NCBI GenBank assembly: GCA_038501195.1
Contig: JBBPUQ010000010.1
Coordinates: 2,912,001 to 2,976,000, forward strand
DNA from: Nemania diffusa
Lineage: Eukaryota > Ascomycota > Sordariomycetes > Xylariales > Xylariaceae
Length of the DNA stretch: 64,000 nucleotides
Direction: 5' to 3'
The notes below the pieces were generated by a model, which was not told where the DNA came from, ran no database searches, and saw nothing but the letters and a program-made list of their open reading frames with translations. Position 1 is the stretch's first letter. Each line of letters starts with the position of its first letter. The position numbers and the translations under genes are program-made. Shown here piece after piece: positions 61,429 through 64,000 of this stretch.

Positions 61429-62492
61429 TCACCTAATGGGCACTTCATCATTCGGCAATTTGTGCTCCTCTTTGGGTTTGTTTAAAGATGCCGTAGAACC
61501 TTGATGCCAACTGTCCATAAACTCGCCAGCACGTTTGAGCAACGGCCGCACGGCTATTAGCGAGGTCGCCAATATTGCAAGAAAGATCTCTACGTGTGTC
61601 CAGGTTATGACAGTGAGATTGTTCTCAATTTCCTTAACCTTTACTAGCGTTTTGTGGCGGTCGGGTACCGCTACGATGTACTTGAACCTCACAACAGTAG
61701 CGATGCTAGACCTATAAACAGTAAGAGATTGCCTTCGAGACGTTTAGATCGGCGGTAGATACACACAGAAAACCTATACCAAGTAAAAACATTGCAGAGA
61801 GTTTGAGGTGCAAGCTCATTTGAACTCTGTATAGCATTGCGACTGGGAGTGATGAGTAAAGAAAGTTCGCTGCTATATCTGCAGCTGAAAACGCGAGGCC
61901 CGACTTTCGAACAATATTATAGTCGAAGCAGGACCCTGCGCCAACACCCCAAGTGCTTGATATTGGGCGGCATTGCAACGCCAATAAAAAGAAGAACACA
62001 ATTGCGGAAACCAAGAATAGGGTGAGTGAGACAACAATAATATGTCGTATTGGTCTTTGAATGTTAATTCGAATTAGTACTAGTGCTATGCCAATTTTGA
62101 CGATCATGCAAGTGAGTACATAAGCCAACTGGCAAAGGTAGAAAAACTAGACCGTGTCACTACGATGCCCTTGATTTAGGATACAGCAGCTTACTTTAAT
62201 AGCTTGGGTTGGATTATGCCATGGCTCAGGGGTTAAAACGCCATAACCATAGTGTAGAGCGACAAGCGTAAACGAAACGAAGATAATATAACCAATCTTG
62301 GTAATGAAGTTAGTTGCATTCTCCGGATAAAATGAGAAAAAGAATACCTACAAGAGATAATGACAGAACGGCATCGTCGTAACCAAACGAGCCTTGAACT
62401 CTAGCACGAGCGAAAGAGCGAAGTCCGAGGCCGATACTGTCGATAACGACAGCCGCAATGACTAGTGCCTTTAGAGACTCCGCAATCGCCAT
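61429..62492 (-). CDS. Rhodopsin-domain integral membrane protein, 7 TM, 4 exons
   Basis: Exons on minus: 62492-62352, 62296-62195, 62128-61767 and 61711-61429, giving 295 residues with introns of 55, 66 and 55 bp. Joining them restores the fungal rhodopsin-domain pattern. TM1 LVIAAVVIDSIGLGLRSFAR is followed by SFGYDDAVLSLSL, IGYIIFVSFTLVALHYGYG, KIGIALVLIRI, FFFLLALQCRPISSTWG, GSCFD, SLPVAMLYRVQM, GIGFLSSIATVVRFKYI, WTHVEIFLAILATSLIAVRPLL and a short tail. The family (related to the membrane part of PTH11-like receptors, here without a CFEM domain) is large in plant- and insect-associated fungi; functions are mostly unknown, with surface sensing proposed for PTH11. The start is the ATG at 62492. 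It is shorter than the usual 350-400 residues because the C-terminal tail is short. No break is seen, so it is probably functional. Confidence 0.85.
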
Positions 62493-63442
62493 GGTGGTGT
62501 GGTGGTGGCTTTTTGTTGTCAAGGGAAGAAAATCACAACAATGCTAGCTCAAGTCTGGGGCAGCGAGCCAGACTGTAATGGCGTGTTTAACAAAAGTCAA
62601 AACAGAGCTCGTAGTAGGTGTTCTCATTGACATTTAAGCTTACCATGGCGGGCCAATGGGTTTTTAAAATATAATGCTATATATATAACTGCAATTCCGA
62701 ACTAAACAGGTTGGAAAAAAATCAATCTTAAAAAAGGCTGTAGGGGCTATAAAGGCCTCACACCCCCCACGTACATTTATGATGCTTTATTTATACTTCT
62801 TGCACCTATTCTATAATAGGCATATTATATGAGTACAAGCTAAAGTCTTAATTGAAGTTTGGGTTTGTTAAATGGGCGCTGATTCGACTAAATTACAACT
62901 AACTTAAAAATGTAGTGTCTTAAAGAACAAGAGGTGTATTATTATCAAGCTATATATCTAACCAACCAGCTCTCACTTGGGGCCCACGTTGTCAAAAATT
63001 CAAAAGTGTTAAAATAGTATAACGCCAATGAGCTCCGCTATAATGCGACTCGATGGATGCCGCCTTAAGGGTAGGTCAACTGATATAGTGGATAGGAAGA
63101 GCCAATAAAGCCGATCTCTGGTTAGGAGTTAACTGTGTCTCTTACCATGTGGTATTGGGGGCTGTGACAAACCATTGTCCCCGGCATAATCCACCGAGTA
63201 CGACCATGTTGTAGTGGGCACGCATGGCCTGAATGTAAGCATGCTCTTAGTAGGCAGTTAGAAAATGCATGTCTGCCTCACGGCTACAACTAAGCCGGTA
63301 GCTAACGCAAGCAGTCCACATTACCTCACAGCCTGCTGTGAGGTATTTATGCCTAGCAAATTGCCGATTAGCTGCATGTCATAGGTTATTTTTAAAGTAA
63401 ACCCCATTACAAATACTTCACTAAATATAGTAGCTATTATAT
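62493..63442. other. Intergenic with a perfect hairpin, no gene recognised
   Basis: Upstream of the rhodopsin-domain gene. AT-leaning, with no open frame showing a motif. It contains the hairpin at 63322-63345 and ends at the LTR fragment. Confidence 0.4.
63322..63345. repeat. Perfect hairpin, 10-bp arms, 4-base loop
   Basis: tacctcacag and ctgtgaggta are exact reverse complements around cctg. Function unknown; it may be an element end or a small palindromic repeat. Confidence 0.8.
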
Positions 63443-63568
63443 TGAAACGAAGCGCGCAATATACACACAACGCAATCTAGAGGACTGACCACGGCCATGA
63501 TAATCACTTCTAGAGATTTGAAGTAAAAACAGTAGTCTAGTAAAGCAATCGAAGTAATATTGGTGTAG
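63443..63568 (-). mobile_element. Solo-LTR-like element, copy D (3' fragment)
   Basis: On minus it ends with GCTTCGTTTCA and contains the caaatctctagaagtgat, ccgtggtcagtcctctaga and gcgttgtgtgtatattgcgcg blocks of this family, matching copy C best. The 5' half is missing: the match stops at about 63568, ten bases before the stop codon of the terpene cyclase gene. Confidence 0.75.
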
Positions 63569-63578
63569 CCCGTTCTCT

Positions 63579-64000
63579 TTACGCTTTGTACCGACGAGTC
63601 AATTTACTCCAAGCTACATTACCACTCATTTGGTACCCTAGCCCTTGAAAGTAGTTCTGTAATACTTTGTTCTCACGACTATCCGGCAACTCCTCCAGCT
63701 CCTCCAGCAGCTGCCGGTGCTTGTTCTCCCACTCGAGGCACATGCAATGCAACACTCGCTTCGATGATGCCGTTGACAAGCCTGTCTCAATTGAAAGGAT
63801 TGCCACACTGTTGCATAGGACGCTACCTTCCTCATCGCGTTTTGCTGTCAATTCCTCCTTTTCGAAGCTCCAGATATCGTTGGTGACGGCGATGTGCTTG
63901 CCGCAATTCACATCTGCCGGTTGGACAAGTGCTAGCTCGTGCGCTGTAAGTTTGATATCCAAACAGAATCTCATTAAAGCGCAGAGCAATCTGCATCCCC
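63579..64000 (-). CDS. Terpene cyclase, class I, C-terminal part (runs off the window)
   Basis: 140 codons of an open frame enter from the right edge and end at TAA (63579-63581). The NSE/DTE metal-binding motif NDIWSFEKE is at 63881-63855 on minus, preceded by ALMRFCLDIKLT and KHIAVT. The C-terminus QGLGYQMSGNVAWSKLTRRY holds the conserved RY pair that contacts diphosphate. These mark a fungal class I terpene synthase acting on a prenyl diphosphate with three Mg2+ ions. The first metal motif (DDxxD/E) must lie outside the window, so product class (sesqui-, di- or sesterterpene) cannot be stated. No frameshift or stop is seen in the visible part. With P450, methyltransferase, oxidase and transporter traces nearby, it suggests a terpenoid cluster. 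Confidence 0.88.
   Translation of the reverse strand, partial: GCRLLCALMRFCLDIKLTAHELALVQPADVNCGKHIAVTNDIWSFEKEELTAKRDEEGSVLCNSVAILSIETGLSTASSKRVLHCMCLEWENKHRQLLEELEELPDSRENKVLQNYFQGLGYQMSGNVAWSKLTRRYKA

Overview
The window comes from the nuclear genome of a filamentous ascomycete (Pezizomycotina). Genes carry short introns of about 50-90 bp with GT..AG ends, and the protein families are typical of these fungi: a rhodopsin-domain membrane protein, a BBE-like FAD oxidase, DHA2 transporters, a class I terpene cyclase, and small secreted cysteine-rich proteins. The class cannot be resolved by eye.

Bases 1-34275 are one ORF-free block of extreme A+T content, about 9% G+C in the 600 bases I counted. 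It holds microsatellites, a 139-bp tandem satellite and a 302-bp dispersed repeat pair whose copies differ only by transitions. That fits a RIP-like process (C to T on both strands). However, the surviving cytosines are almost all ApC or GpC, and TpC and CpC are nearly gone, which is not the textbook CpA-directed pattern. The block ends within a few tens of bases at about 34276.

Bases 34276-44000 have normal composition and few genes. They hold a spliced secreted cysteine-rich protein (36649-37482), a broken AAA+ ATPase (37941-38706), a solo-LTR-like element, a small secreted Ser/Thr-rich protein (41027-41509) and an APH-fold kinase-like gene (42845-43999, minus).

Bases 44462-64000 look like a decayed secondary-metabolite (probably terpenoid) neighbourhood. 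It contains an MFS transporter remnant, an intact five-exon FAD-linked oxidase (45742-47504), a P450 pseudogene (about 49097-49690), an intact DHA2-type MFS transporter (51272-52954, minus), an O-methyltransferase pseudogene (60262-60999) and the C-terminus of a terpene cyclase running off the window end (63579-64000, minus). Among these lie a four-exon gene for a degenerate DUF2235-like hydrolase fused to a GTPase and a hydrophobic segment (56330-59707), a four-exon seven-TM rhodopsin-domain protein (61429-62492, minus), a possible 52-residue secreted peptide (53567-53725), four copies of one LTR-like family, a TA-flanked MITE-like element and a patch of TACCTAGGTA-type palindromes.

The most unusual items are the hydrolase-like/GTPase fusion with an apparently dead catalytic centre, the 5'-context bias of base loss in the AT block, and the FAD oxidase lacking both usual flavin-attachment residues. 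Several genes (P450, O-methyltransferase, AAA+) carry stops or lost key residues explained by single C-to-T or G-to-A changes, so the process that eroded the AT block may also have touched this side of the boundary.
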